A stretch of DNA of 64,000 nt from Natrinema sp. HArc-T2 (lineage in GTDB: Archaea > Halobacteriota > Halobacteria > Halobacteriales > Natrialbaceae), in NCBI RefSeq assembly GCF_041821085.1, contig NZ_JBGUAZ010000003.1:248001-312000 (forward strand). Reading direction: 5' to 3'. A program made the position numbers and the translations under genes. Positions within the stretch are counted from its first letter, which is position 1. Each line of letters starts with the position of its first letter. Shown here one piece after another: positions 1 to 8,920 of this stretch. A model generated the notes under the pieces. The model did no database searches. It had not been told where the DNA came from and saw only the letters and a program-made list of their open reading frames with translations.

Positions 1-641
1 CCCGCCATCGCGGCGACGTGGCCGGCATGAGGGCCAGCCGCGTTCACGACGTAGCGCGGGTGGATCGTCTCGTCTGCGTCGCCACCGAGCGTGACGCTCG
101 TCACTCGCCCGCGGTCGACGGTCATCGACGTAACCGGCGCATGCGTATGGATGTGAGCGCCGTGCTCGCGGGCGTCGACCGCGTTGGCGGCAACCAGACG
201 GGACGGAACGACGACGCCGTCCGGGACCCACATCGCCCGTTCGACGTCGGCTGTGAGGTTCGGGACTGCCTCGCGAGCGGTCGCGCCGTCGATCACGTCG
301 GTCGGAATTCCCACGTCGTCGCAGGCGGCGCGCTTTGCGTCGAAGTACGCCGGGTCGTCGCCGGCGAGTTGGACGAACAGACCTCGCGTTTCCCGGATAC
401 ACTCTCCGGCGATCCTACGGAGGATGCGGTTTTCCTCGAGACACTCCCTGGCCTCCGGGCCGTCGGCCTCGGCGTAGCGAGCGCCGCTGTGGAGCAAGCC
501 GTGCGAGCGGCCCGAGGTGCCGGCTGCGAGTCCGTCTCGTTCGACGAGCGTGACGTCGACGCCCCGCAGTGCGAGGTCTCTGGCGATTCCCGTTCCGGTC
601 GCGCCGCCGCCGATAACGAGGACGTCCGGGTGACTCTCCAT
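1..641 (-). CDS. glpA: Anaerobic glycerol-3-phosphate dehydrogenase subunit A (N-terminal part)
   Basis: Reading leftward from the ATG at 641, the protein opens with an FAD-binding motif ([19 protein letters not shown]) and continues open to the window edge, so about 213 residues are present and the C-terminus is missing. The [15 protein letters not shown] stretch is typical of the GlpA/GlpD family, which oxidises glycerol-3-phosphate to dihydroxyacetone phosphate at the membrane. Haloarchaea usually carry it as glpABC beside glycerol kinase, so those genes would be expected beyond the left edge. The family call is firm. Subunit A rather than GlpD rests on knowledge of haloarchaeal gene sets. 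Confidence 0.85.
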   Translation of the reverse strand, partial: MESHPDVLVIGGGATGTGIARDLALRGVDVTLVERDGLAAGTSGRSHGLLHSGARYAEADGPEARECLEENRILRRIAGECIRETRGLFVQLAGDDPAYFDAKRAACDDVGIPTDVIDGATAREAVPNLTADVERAMWVPDGVVVPSRLVAANAVDAREHGAHIHTHAPVTSMTVDRGRVTSVTLGGDADETIHPRYVVNAAGPHAGHVAAMA

Positions 642-731
642 ATGTGCTTGTTTGACTCGAGACGGAGATACCTTTCACTGCTCAGTGAGAAACGGTGTCG
701 CTGTCGAAAAAGAGACCACACGGAACTCTGG

Positions 732-1157
732 TTATGGACTGTAGTCCGGCGACTGCGTCTCGATCGTCTCGGCGACGTTCTCGAGTTGCTCGCCGATAAC
801 CGCGACCAGATCGTCTAGCGTGGCGATGCCCGCCAGTTCGCCGTTGTCGTCGACGATCGGGAAACGCCGGACGTTGTGCTCTTCGATCGCCTCCGAAATG
901 GCGAGGGACCCGTCGTCTTCGTGGAGTGTCGCTGGGTCCTCGGTCATTATGTCCTCGATCGACGCCGAGCCAACGTCGTCTTGCTTGTGGATCGTGAGCG
1001 CGGCATCCCGGTCGGTGAGCATCCCGACGGGTTCGTTGTTCTCGGTTACGACGAGTGCGCCGACGTTTTCTTCGTCCAGCGTCTCGGTGGCGTCCTCGAG
1101 ATCGCTGTCTGGACTGATCGTTACGACGTTTTCTGGGCCGAGTTTGCCAACAGACAT
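732..1157 (-). CDS. CBS-domain protein
   Basis: The protein has 141 residues with two tandem CBS motifs. The first is around residues 10-60 (VTISPDSDLEDATETL, then PVGMLTDRDAAL) and the second around 70-130 (IMTEDPATLHEDDGSLAIS, then ELAGIATLDDLVAVIGEQL). Such stand-alone CBS pairs bind adenine nucleotides and act as energy or redox sensors, but the partner protein cannot be told from sequence. The gene sits alone between glpA and msrA, both on the same strand, with gaps of about 90 and 120 bases. Confidence 0.9.
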   Translation of the reverse strand: MSVGKLGPENVVTISPDSDLEDATETLDEENVGALVVTENNEPVGMLTDRDAALTIHKQDDVGSASIEDIMTEDPATLHEDDGSLAISEAIEEHNVRRFPIVDDNGELAGIATLDDLVAVIGEQLENVAETIETQSPDYSP

Positions 1158-1276
1158 GGTCGCACCAATCGACGACGAGGCCGGTATTCAAGCTGGACCT
1201 TTCGAGTGAACGCAGGTCAGCAGGGGTCGCGAGTCACAGCGGTCCACGCCACGCCGCGCGATCGTCCTGATCCGAG

Positions 1277-1810
1277 TCAGTCGTTGACGACGGCGTTCTC
1301 AGCGAACTTCTCACGGACCTTCTCGACTTTCGGCGCGGCGTGCATCCGACAGTAGGCGTCGTTCGGATTCTTTTCGAAGTAGTTCTGGTGGTACTCCTCG
1401 GCCTCGTAGAAGGTATCCAGCGGCTCGATCTCGGTTACGATCCCGTCGTAGATTCCTTCCTGTTCCAGTTCCGCAGCGAACGCCTCGGCGGTCTCGAGTT
1501 GCGCGTCGCTGTGTGCGTAGATCGCCGACCGGTACTGTGAGCCGACGTCCGGCCCCTCGCGGTCTTTCGTCGTCGGGTCGTGGATCGTAAAGAAGACCTC
1601 GAGTAAGTCCTCGTAGGCGATTTCGTCGGGGTCGTACTCGAGTTGGACGACCTCTGCGTGGCCAGTCTGGCCGGAACAGACCTCCCGGTAACCTGGATCC
1701 TCGGTGTGACCGCCGGCATAGCCCGAGATCACCGATTCGACGCCCTCGAGTTCCTCGAAGGCCGCTTCAACACACCAGAAACACCCGCCGCCGAACGTAG
1801 CTCGTTCCAT
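1277..1810 (-). CDS. msrA: Peptide-methionine (S)-S-oxide reductase MsrA
   Basis: A 177-residue protein beginning MERATFGGGCFWCVEAAF. It contains the MsrA active-site motif GCFWC near residue 10 and the conserved SGYAGGHTEDPGYREVCSG and GPDVGSQYRSAIY stretches. MsrA reduces methionine-S-sulfoxide in oxidised proteins in the cytoplasm, using thioredoxin. A longer open frame continues upstream to 1984, but the family begins at this ATG, so I chose it. The gene is convergent with the CBS gene's neighbours on the same strand and is divergent from the enoyl-CoA hydratase. Confidence 0.95.
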   Translation of the reverse strand: MERATFGGGCFWCVEAAFEELEGVESVISGYAGGHTEDPGYREVCSGQTGHAEVVQLEYDPDEIAYEDLLEVFFTIHDPTTKDREGPDVGSQYRSAIYAHSDAQLETAEAFAAELEQEGIYDGIVTEIEPLDTFYEAEEYHQNYFEKNPNDAYCRMHAAPKVEKVREKFAENAVVND

Positions 1811-1938
1811 ACCCGAGACGAGGGCGTGCGCGAGGAAAGATGTGACGGGGGCCGGCATCGCAGTCGCGGTCGAACGTTGGGCAGTCGAACCGTCACCGTG
1901 TCCGAAAGGATTTGACGGTGGCCGTCGAACGCCGGGGT

Positions 1939-2709
1939 ATGTCTTGGGACACAGTCCGACTCGAGTGGGACGGAGACGTTGCAACGCTGACCGTCGATCG
2001 ACCCGATGCGCTGAACGCGCTGAACATCGAGACGATCGAAGCGATGGGTGAAGCGCTCGAGGAAGCCGCCGAGGAGGGTGCTCGCGCGCTCGTCCTGACG
2101 GGGGCCGGGGACGCGTTCATCGCCGGTGCCGACATCAAGTATATGCAGGACCTCTCTACGGAAGAGGGCGAACAGTGGGGCGCGCTCGGCCACGACGTCG
2201 CCGACGCGCTCGAGGCGTTCCCCGCGCCGACGATCGCCGCGATCAACGGCTATGCCTTCGGTGGCGGCTGTGAGATGGCGATGGCCTGCGATATGCGAGT
2301 CGCAGCCGAGTCGGCACTGATCGGCAACACCGAGATCGATCTCGGGATCATCCCCGGCTGGGGCGGTACCCAGCGACTGCCGCGACTGGTCGGCGACGAG
2401 ACCGCGCGTCGGATGCTCTTCCTCGGTGAACGGCTCGATGCCGAGTCGGCTGCCGAGGTGGGGCTCGTCGGTGAGGTCGTCGCCGACGACGAACTCGAGG
2501 ACGTCGTCACCGAACTAGCCGAGCGACTCGCCGCGAAGCCATCCTTTGCGATGCAGACGATCAAACAGGCGATTAACCAAACGCACGAGGGGTCACAGGA
2601 GAGCGGCCTCGCATACGAGAAACGTGCCTTCGGAAGTCTCTTCGGGACGCCTGACCAGCGCGAAGGGATGGCGGCATTCGTCGAAGACCGAGAACCAGAT
2701 TTCGAATAG
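1939..2709 (+). CDS. Enoyl-CoA hydratase/isomerase family protein
   Basis: The protein has 256 residues in the crotonase fold. Markers are VDRPDALNALN near the N-terminus, the oxyanion-hole region GAGDAFIAGADIKYM and the second motif INGYAFGGGCEMAMACDMR, followed by LIGNTEIDLGIIPGWGGTQRLPRLVG with the second catalytic Glu region. It probably hydrates 2-enoyl-CoA to 3-hydroxyacyl-CoA in beta-oxidation. The start at 1939 (MSWDTVRLEW) fits family length, while an upstream ATG at 1912 adds nine unlikely residues. It may supply hydroxyacyl-CoA to the PHA island 19 kb away, which is only an inference. Confidence 0.93.
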   Translation: MSWDTVRLEWDGDVATLTVDRPDALNALNIETIEAMGEALEEAAEEGARALVLTGAGDAFIAGADIKYMQDLSTEEGEQWGALGHDVADALEAFPAPTIAAINGYAFGGGCEMAMACDMRVAAESALIGNTEIDLGIIPGWGGTQRLPRLVGDETARRMLFLGERLDAESAAEVGLVGEVVADDELEDVVTELAERLAAKPSFAMQTIKQAINQTHEGSQESGLAYEKRAFGSLFGTPDQREGMAAFVEDREPDFE

Positions 2710-2714
2710 CGCTT

Positions 2715-3380
2715 CTACCGGTCGGCGACGCGCCAAGTCAGGACCACGCCGTCGTCGAGTCGGTCGACCGATTCGAGCTCGAGCGATGGAAAGTCCGCGA
2801 CGAACCCCTCGCCGTCGGCCAGCGTTGGGGCGTCGCGACCGCCGATGATTTTCGGGCCGACGAACACCCGGAGTTCGTCGACCAGTCCAGCCTCGAACAG
2901 CGAGAAGATGAGTTCGCCGCCGCCTTCGACCATGACTTGCTCGAGGCCCTGTTCCTGTAGCGTCGCGAACGCACGGAGGAGATCGACTCGCTCCTCGCCT
3001 GCGGTGACCAACTCGGCGCAGTCGGCGAGGGCTGCGCGGCGCTCGACGGATGCAGCCTCGCTCAGACAGACGTAGGTCGTCGCCGCGTCGTCGAGGATCG
3101 CTGCATCCGTTGGGGTCCGGCCGCTCGAGTCCACGACGACGCGTGCGGGGTTCGCCGGACGGTCGTTCTCGCGGCGCTGGTCGCGCAGCGTGTCGTCTTT
3201 GACGGTCAGGTGTGGGTCGTCTGCGAGGACAGTCCCGACGCCGACCACGACAGCGTCGCCGTCCGCCCGGAGTCGGTCGACGCGGTCGAAATCGGCTGCG
3301 CCGCTGATCGCAATCTGTTCGCGTCGACGCGAGGAGAGCTTGCCGTCCGCACTCATGGCGGCGTTGACGACGACGTGCAT
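2715..3380 (-). CDS. arfC: 2,5-diamino-6-(ribosylamino)-4(3H)-pyrimidinone 5'-phosphate reductase
   Basis: A 221-residue protein beginning MHVVVNAAMSADGKLSSRRR, the hallmark start of the archaeal RibD-C/RIB7 reductase family. Further motifs are DAVVVGVGTVLADDPHLTV, VVVDSSGRTP, VMVEGGGELIFSLFEAGLVDE and FVGPKIIGGRDAPTL. It reduces the ribosyl chain with NADPH in the archaeal route to riboflavin and F420. I chose the ATG at 3380, since an earlier start at 3434 would add 18 residues not seen in the family. It is tail-to-tail with the enoyl-CoA hydratase, separated by 5 bases. Confidence 0.92.
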   Translation of the reverse strand: MHVVVNAAMSADGKLSSRRREQIAISGAADFDRVDRLRADGDAVVVGVGTVLADDPHLTVKDDTLRDQRRENDRPANPARVVVDSSGRTPTDAAILDDAATTYVCLSEAASVERRAALADCAELVTAGEERVDLLRAFATLQEQGLEQVMVEGGGELIFSLFEAGLVDELRVFVGPKIIGGRDAPTLADGEGFVADFPSLELESVDRLDDGVVLTWRVADR

Positions 3381-3498
3381 ACCTGTGGTGGGGTGTCGGT
3401 CGTAAAGAAATCCCATGTCTCGAGCGCCTGCCAACCGAATCCAACAGAGTCGTCGCAGACATTCCGGCTATAGGGTACTACATAGTGTGCAATACAGA

Positions 3499-3508
3499 AC
3501 ATATAAAC
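3499..3508 (+). promoter_or_regulatory. TATA box of the metallophosphatase gene
   Basis: An AT-rich ACATATAAAC lies 45 bases ahead of the GTG start at 3549, so a short 5' leader of about 20 bases is expected. No clear Shine-Dalgarno sequence is visible in it. Confidence 0.6.
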
Positions 3509-3548
3509 GACTTATCCGGTCTCGCTGGAGCACTGCAACAGAAAACAC

Positions 3549-4241
3549 GTGACGACCGGGAACTTCGCGCTCGACGACGCGGTATCGTTCGACCACCGAC
3601 ATATCGACCTCGAGAACCGGGACGACGTCTACATCATCGGTGACGTTCACGGCTGTCTCGGTGCGCTCGAGGAGCTCCTAGAGACGCTCGACCTCGACGG
3701 CAACGACCTCGCCGTGTTCGTCGGGGATCTGGTTCGAAAGGGGCCCGAAAGCAAGGCTGTGCTCGATCGCGTCAGGCGGTCGCCACGGCTGTTGTCGGTG
3801 AAGGGGAACAACGAGCAGAAGCTCATCGACGGGGAGAAGTCGCTGCCGTCGCTCGATCTGGCCGACCAGCAGTACCTGGAGTCACTGCCGACGGCGATCT
3901 CGTGGGACGGTGGCCTCGTCGTCCACGGCGGCGTCGATCCGAACCGACAGCTATCGGAACACGCCACTGAGGACCTGTTGACGATGCGAGCGCCGGACGG
4001 CGACGGTTATGACGGTCCCTTCTGGTTCGAGACCTACGAGGGGCCGCCACGGGTCTTTTTCGGGCACACCGTCCTCGACACGCCGATCGATCAGGAGTGG
4101 TCGGTCGGCCTCGATACCGGCTGTGTCTACGGCGGGGAACTTACCGCGTACGACGTTCGACGCGATCGCTTCCACAGCGTCTCCGGCCCCGATCACGTCG
4201 ACCGCTCGGCCGCGAAGATCGTCGCGCTTGGCGATAGCTGA
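3549..4241 (+). CDS. Calcineurin-like metallophosphoesterase (PrpE/ApaH type)
   Basis: A 230-residue protein with GTG start. The metallophosphatase signature blocks appear in order: GDVHGCLGALEELL (residues about 31-44), VGDLVRKGPES (about 58), GNNE (about 83), VHGGVDPN (about 122) and FGHTVLDTP (about 172). These provide the two-metal site of serine/threonine phosphatases and symmetrical dinucleotide tetraphosphatases. The natural substrate is not predictable. Its stop is 13 bases before the start of ppk1 on the same strand, so the two are probably cotranscribed. That suggests a role in phosphate or phosphoprotein turnover linked to polyphosphate. Confidence 0.88.
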   Translation: MTTGNFALDDAVSFDHRHIDLENRDDVYIIGDVHGCLGALEELLETLDLDGNDLAVFVGDLVRKGPESKAVLDRVRRSPRLLSVKGNNEQKLIDGEKSLPSLDLADQQYLESLPTAISWDGGLVVHGGVDPNRQLSEHATEDLLTMRAPDGDGYDGPFWFETYEGPPRVFFGHTVLDTPIDQEWSVGLDTGCVYGGELTAYDVRRDRFHSVSGPDHVDRSAAKIVALGDS

Positions 4242-4254
4242 GGTGGACACTCAG

Positions 4255-6672
4255 ATGAGCGATGGAAACACGACCGAGAACGATGAGGAGAGGGTGGAAT
4301 CGGACGACCAATGGCATGACTCGGTGGCCGACGGTGGAGATGCGTTTGCGTTTCGGTCGATGCTGGGTGAGACGACCGAAGACGGCGACTCGAGTACATC
4401 CGACCAGTCGACGGACGGGAACGCTGTAGACGGGATGCTCCCCGCCGACAGCGAATCGGCTGCACGCCTTGATCCAGTCGAGGACGGGGGACTCGATGGA
4501 TCTGCCGACGCCGACCCGATGGCAGCCGACGAAGTCGAATCAGCAGCGCTCGACGCGACGACCGCAGGCGACGGCACGGAGTCCGACACCGCGAGTCAGA
4601 CCGTCGATCTCTCGGAGCCGGCGTACTATCTGAACCGCGAACTCAGCGAACTCGCCTTTCAGCGGCGCGTCCTCCACGAGGTACTCGACGACGACAACCC
4701 GCTACTAGAGCGTGTGAAGTTCCTCGCGATCGTCACGACGAACCTCGACGAGTTCTTCCGCAAGCGCGTCGGCGGCCTGAAACAGCAGATCGCGGCCGGT
4801 ATCACCGAGGAGACACCCGACGGACGCACGCCCCGCGAGCAGTGGGTCGACTCTCTCGAGGAGGCCCGACCGCTGTTCGAGCGCCAAGCCGAGTGTTATC
4901 ACGAGGAGATCCGGCCCGCACTGGCGGAGGAAGGAATTCACATCGTCGACTACGACGACCTCACCACTGCCGAACGCCAACACCTACGCGAGTACTTCGA
5001 GAGTTCAGTCCTGCCGACGCTGACGCCGCTGACGTTCGATCCGGCACATCCGTTCCCGTTTATCTCGAATCAGAGTCTCTCGCTGGCGGTCCTGACGCGG
5101 GAACGACCCACCGCCGAACTCACCTTCTCGCGGGTGAAGATTCCACGCAACCAGCTTCGATTCGTCCACCTGGGCGACGACACGCGGTACGTGCTGCTCG
5201 AGGACATCGTCCGGGCGAACCTCGAGTTGCTCTTCCCGGACGTCGAGATCGTCGACACCGCGCTGTTCCGGGTCACGCGCAACGCGGAGGTCCGGCGTAA
5301 CGAGGAGGTCGCCGAGGACCTGATCGAGATGATCGAAGAGGTCATCGAGGAGCGACGCTTTGCAACCGCCGTCCGGCTCGAGATCGAACGCGACGCACCC
5401 GAGGCGGTCCGCGAGATCCTGACCCGCGAACTCGATCTCGACGAGCGGGAAGTGTTCGAACTCGACGGCCCGCTCGACTATCGGGACTTCGCGGAGCTGA
5501 CGGAACTCGACCGCCCGGACCTGAAACTTCCTTCGTGGTCACCACAGCCCCATTCACGGCTCAAGCGGGCCGACGACGGAATGACCGTCTTCGACGTGAT
5601 CAGCAACGACGACGTGCTCGTCCACCACCCCTACCACTCTTTCGAGGGGACCGTCCAGCGATTCCTCGAGGCTGCAGCTAACGATCCCGACGTACTCGCG
5701 ATCAAGGCAGCGATCTACCGGACCGCCAGTGACTCACAGATCATCGAGAGCTTGCTCGAGGCCGCGCGCAACGGCAAGCAGGTCGCCGTCATGGTCGAAC
5801 TCAAAGCCCGCTTCGACGAAGAGAACAACCTCGAGTGGGCAAAGAAACTCGAGGAAGAAGGGATCCACGTCGCCTACGGGACGATCGGCTACAAGACCCA
5901 TACGAAGACGTCACTGGTCGTCCGTGAGGAAGCCGACGGGGTGCGACTGTACTCCCACGTCGGCACCGGGAACTACCACTCAGAGACCGCAAAGCACTAC
6001 GAGGATCTCGGGCTGTTGACGGCCGATCGAGACGTTGGGCAGGACCTCGTCAAGCTATTCAACTACTTTACGGGCCACTCGATGCATCGCGACTACCGGA
6101 AACTGCTCATCGCGCCGGGGAACATGCGCGATCGCTTCGTCGAGCTCATCCGGGCTGAAGCCGACCGTGCCCGCAACGGCGAGGACGCTCGTATCATCGC
6201 CAAGATGAACCGACTCGAGGATCCCGACATCGTCCGCGAACTCTACGAGGCGTCGATGGCCGGTGTCGATATCGATCTCATCGTCCGCGACATCTGCCGG
6301 CTTCGGCCCGATCTCGAGGGGATCAGCGAGACGATCGACGTTTACAGCATCGTCGGTCGCTTTCTCGAACACTCACGGATCTTCTACTTCCGGGCTGGCG
6401 GCGAGGACCGATACTACATCGGCTCGGCCGACTGGATGACGCGCAACCTCGACAACCGAGTCGAGGCGATCACGCCGATCGACGATCCACAGCTCAAAGC
6501 GCGGCTCGAGACGATCCTCGAGACGCTGCTGTCGGACGACCAGAACCGGTGGGTGATGCGCTCGGACGGGAGCTACGAGCGATGTAACTCGGACACGGAT
6601 GGATCGACCACGAACGTTCACGAAACGTTCATGCGTGCTGTGCGAGGTGACGGTCGAACCGATCCCCGGTAG
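4255..6672 (+). CDS. ppk1: Polyphosphate kinase 1 with acidic N-terminal extension
   Basis: An 805-residue protein that polymerises the gamma-phosphate of ATP into polyphosphate. The conserved PPK1 body begins near residue 120 (EPAYYLNRELSELAFQRR, then FLAIVTTNLDEFFRKRV). The two phospholipase-D-like histidine motifs are present: THTKT with His about 549, the expected phosphorylated residue, and LEHSRIFYF with His about 706. HVGTGNYHSETAKHYED lies between them. PPK1 is usually near 690 residues. The first ~120 residues here are rich in Asp, Glu, Ser and Thr and look disordered. The start at 4255 follows the upstream phosphatase closely, which supports an operon. Confidence 0.95.
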   Translation: MSDGNTTENDEERVESDDQWHDSVADGGDAFAFRSMLGETTEDGDSSTSDQSTDGNAVDGMLPADSESAARLDPVEDGGLDGSADADPMAADEVESAALDATTAGDGTESDTASQTVDLSEPAYYLNRELSELAFQRRVLHEVLDDDNPLLERVKFLAIVTTNLDEFFRKRVGGLKQQIAAGITEETPDGRTPREQWVDSLEEARPLFERQAECYHEEIRPALAEEGIHIVDYDDLTTAERQHLREYFESSVLPTLTPLTFDPAHPFPFISNQSLSLAVLTRERPTAELTFSRVKIPRNQLRFVHLGDDTRYVLLEDIVRANLELLFPDVEIVDTALFRVTRNAEVRRNEEVAEDLIEMIEEVIEERRFATAVRLEIERDAPEAVREILTRELDLDEREVFELDGPLDYRDFAELTELDRPDLKLPSWSPQPHSRLKRADDGMTVFDVISNDDVLVHHPYHSFEGTVQRFLEAAANDPDVLAIKAAIYRTASDSQIIESLLEAARNGKQVAVMVELKARFDEENNLEWAKKLEEEGIHVAYGTIGYKTHTKTSLVVREEADGVRLYSHVGTGNYHSETAKHYEDLGLLTADRDVGQDLVKLFNYFTGHSMHRDYRKLLIAPGNMRDRFVELIRAEADRARNGEDARIIAKMNRLEDPDIVRELYEASMAGVDIDLIVRDICRLRPDLEGISETIDVYSIVGRFLEHSRIFYFRAGGEDRYYIGSADWMTRNLDNRVEAITPIDDPQLKARLETILETLLSDDQNRWVMRSDGSYERCNSDTDGSTTNVHETFMRAVRGDGRTDPR

Positions 6673-6883
6673 CGACGCCGGATTGGACACAGTCGTCTCG
6701 CTTGCGATCGGCTGTTGGGTCTTGTCGTCCTGTATTCGAGATTGTGTCTTCGTGTACGGCTGATAGCCGTCTCTGACAGTCGTATGGAGTGGCTGGAACC
6801 GATACAAACCCCTCAATAGCACAACTAGCAGTGGCTTTGTACGTGCCGTTGGTCGGTTCACATACGCGACTCCATCCGAACTC
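6673..6883. other. Intergenic region after ppk1
   Basis: I see no gene here. A short hairpin, CGGCTGATAGCCG at about 6758-6770, may belong to transcript ends. Nothing else stands out. Confidence 0.4.
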
Positions 6884-7111
6884 ATGACCGGATCCACCAG
6901 CGGCTACGACGACCGGACCACTCGACAGCGACTTGCCACGGTTGCACAGTACGATCACGACGCCGACGCCCTCGAGTCGACCGTCGTCCGATACGAGGAC
7001 GGACCCGATCGGTGTACGATCGCGCCGCGCGAGTGTTCCGAACCCGAGCGGTTGACCACGTGGCTGTCGGCGGATCTCGACATGGTTGTCGATCTCGATG
7101 AGATGCGCTAG
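6884..7111 (+). CDS. Small DUF7511-type haloarchaeal protein
   Basis: A 75-residue acidic protein. Its C-terminal two thirds (YEDGPDRCTIAPRECSEPE, then LTTWLSADLDMVVDLDEMR) match my memory of a haloarchaeal domain family of unknown function, DUF7511, that combines a Cys-Thr-Ile-x-Pro core with a TTWLSA helix. No transmembrane segment or known catalytic motif is present. It lies between ppk1 and the PhoU-like regulator, but spacing of over 190 bases on each side gives no operon evidence. Function is unknown. Confidence 0.75.
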   Translation: MTGSTSGYDDRTTRQRLATVAQYDHDADALESTVVRYEDGPDRCTIAPRECSEPERLTTWLSADLDMVVDLDEMR

Positions 7112-7178
7112 CGATACACTACGCCGTCCTGAATCCAGGGGACTCTCGTCTATATAGGTCTATGGTTGTGAATCGTTA

Positions 7179-7237
7179 TCGATAGAGTGATACCATCCCA
7201 AACCGGTCGAAAACAGCACGTATGATTACTCTATCGA
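7179..7237. promoter_or_regulatory. 10-bp inverted repeat upstream of the PhoU-type gene
   Basis: TCGATAGAGT at 7179-7188 is exactly matched in reverse complement by ACTCTATCGA at 7228-7237. The repeat lies upstream of the TATA box (about 7276) of the AbrB-PhoU gene and could be an operator. Confidence 0.5.
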
Positions 7238-7275
7238 CCGTCTCGCCACCACCACACCGCTCTATAGTCTGGTGG

Positions 7276-7284
7276 ATTTATATT
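7276..7284 (+). promoter_or_regulatory. TATA box of the PhoU-type gene
   Basis: ATTTATATT is centred 27 bases ahead of the ATG at 7307, the distance expected for a leaderless haloarchaeal transcript. Confidence 0.65.
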
Positions 7285-7306
7285 GTTGTAGTAGAAAGCG
7301 CCGCGT

Positions 7307-8302
7307 ATGGAGACGCGAAAGGTCCAGATGACTGGTGGGTCGACGTATACCGTTTCGCTGCCGAAAACGTGGGCGACCGAGAACGACGTCAGCAGTGGGA
7401 CGACAGTCGAGTTCTATCCTGAAGGCGACGAACTGCTCTTGACTCCCGAGCGAGAAACACGACGACAGGAGGGGTCGCTCGACGTCTCCGGACTCGAGGA
7501 CGAACAGCTGATGCGGGCCGTGATGACGATGTACGTCAGCGGCTTCGACGTCATCTCGCTCGAGGCGGGCCGGATCACGACCGACCAGCGCAGCGCGATT
7601 CGCGACGCGACCCAGCGCCTCGTCGGCGTCGAAGTGCTCAAAGAGACCAACGACAGCGTCGTGATTCAGGACTTGCTCGATTCTGCCGAACTCTCGATCG
7701 TCAATGCGGTCACTCGGATGCGGCTGATCGCTCAGTCGATGCTCGAAGACGCCGTCCGGGCGCTCGTCGAGAACGACGACGACATCGCCCGTGACGTGAT
7801 CGAGCGCGACGACGACGTCGACCGGCTCTGGCTCGTCGTCTCGCGGATCTTTCGCGCGACGCTTCGTTCGCCACGGGCCGTCGAGGAACTGGGTGTCTCG
7901 CGCGAGGATTGTTTTGACTTCCACTCGAGTGCCCGCCAACTCGAGCGGATCGCCGACCACGCCGTCAAGATCAGCGATATCGCGCTCAAACTCGACGACC
8001 TCCCGGCAGATGTCGCCGACGCGATTCACGGCCTCCACGCCGAAACCGAGAGCGTCTGCGAACAGTCGATGGACGCGCTGTTCGCCGAAGACGCCGACGA
8101 GGCCAACCGACTCGGCCACGACGCCCTCGCGGCCGTCGTCGATATCGACGAACACACCCGCAGAATCGACGACAAACTCCGCGATCTCGAGCCGGCACAG
8201 GCCCAGTCGCTGGGACTGATCGTCGACTCGCTGTCTCGAAGCGCCGACTACGGCGGCAACATCGCCGAGACGGCACTCCAGAAGGCCGCACCGCGACCCT
8301 GA
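7307..8302 (+). CDS. AbrB/SpoVT-PhoU domain phosphate-uptake regulator
   Basis: A 331-residue protein. The N-terminal ~45 residues (ETRKVQMTGGSTYTVSLPK, then WATENDVSSGTTVEF) form an AbrB/SpoVT-type swapped-hairpin DNA-binding domain. The rest is two PhoU-like helical repeats, with ARQLERIADHAVKISDIAL near residue 205 and RSADYGGNIAETALQ near the end. PhoU proteins usually dampen the phosphate regulon. The fusion to a DNA-binding domain suggests direct transcription control, as is common in haloarchaea. The upstream inverted repeat at 7179-7237 is a candidate own operator. No Pst transporter genes are adjacent. Confidence 0.92.
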   Translation: METRKVQMTGGSTYTVSLPKTWATENDVSSGTTVEFYPEGDELLLTPERETRRQEGSLDVSGLEDEQLMRAVMTMYVSGFDVISLEAGRITTDQRSAIRDATQRLVGVEVLKETNDSVVIQDLLDSAELSIVNAVTRMRLIAQSMLEDAVRALVENDDDIARDVIERDDDVDRLWLVVSRIFRATLRSPRAVEELGVSREDCFDFHSSARQLERIADHAVKISDIALKLDDLPADVADAIHGLHAETESVCEQSMDALFAEDADEANRLGHDALAAVVDIDEHTRRIDDKLRDLEPAQAQSLGLIVDSLSRSADYGGNIAETALQKAAPRP

Positions 8303-8548
8303 CCACCACCGCCGTCTCTCGCCTCCATTCTCCGTTCAGTATCGGTCCGACTTGGGAGATCGCCACCAGAGCGACTGCACGAGGGTATCGACTCGAGTGC
8401 GAGTGCTCTCGAGCCACCGGAACGTGTCGACCGTCGCTGAGAACACGGCTACACGGATCGAGTACTGTTGACACCCGGTCAGCGAAGAGAGCTAGCTCTT
8501 GGCACCTCGCTGCAGCATCGGAAAACAGTGCGAGTCGACGGAACGGCG

Positions 8549-8920
8549 TTATTCGACGAGGACGGCGTTGACCTGACCAGTCTGACCGGGACGGGACGTG
8601 ACACGTGCCTGTCCTTCGGAGGTCTCGATGACGGCACCCTTCGTGATGATGTTTCGGCGGATGTAGTTCGGGTTGGCGTCGTTCTCGACGACGTCTTCGA
8701 TCTCCGCGGAGACCGTCTCATCGCCTTTGTTGACGCTTGCGACGTCCGTCGCGAGCGCACGCGTCTTCGTGTCGTTGCCGCGAACGTCGACGGTGCGGAA
8801 CCGTGGCTCGCCGACCTGCGTTTCGGTCGGCAGCCGACCGAGTTCGTCTTTGCGGCGCTTTCGAACGTTCTTCAGTCGACCGCCGGTTCGCTTGCGCGTA
8901 GAGCGTCCCTGATCTTGCAT
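8549..8920 (-). CDS. rps8e: 30S ribosomal protein S8e
   Basis: A 123-residue protein beginning MQDQGRSTRKRTGGRLKNVR, the signature N-terminus of archaeal/eukaryotic S8e. ETQVGEPRFRTVDVRGNDTK, FRTVDVRGND and the C-terminal TKGAVIETSEGQARVTSRPG follow. It is a component of the small ribosomal subunit and has full family length. The gene stands alone on the minus strand, with about 245 bases to the PhoU gene and 364 bases to the next gene. The start at 8920 is the only one fitting the family. Confidence 0.97.
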   Translation of the reverse strand: MQDQGRSTRKRTGGRLKNVRKRRKDELGRLPTETQVGEPRFRTVDVRGNDTKTRALATDVASVNKGDETVSAEIEDVVENDANPNYIRRNIITKGAVIETSEGQARVTSRPGQTGQVNAVLVE

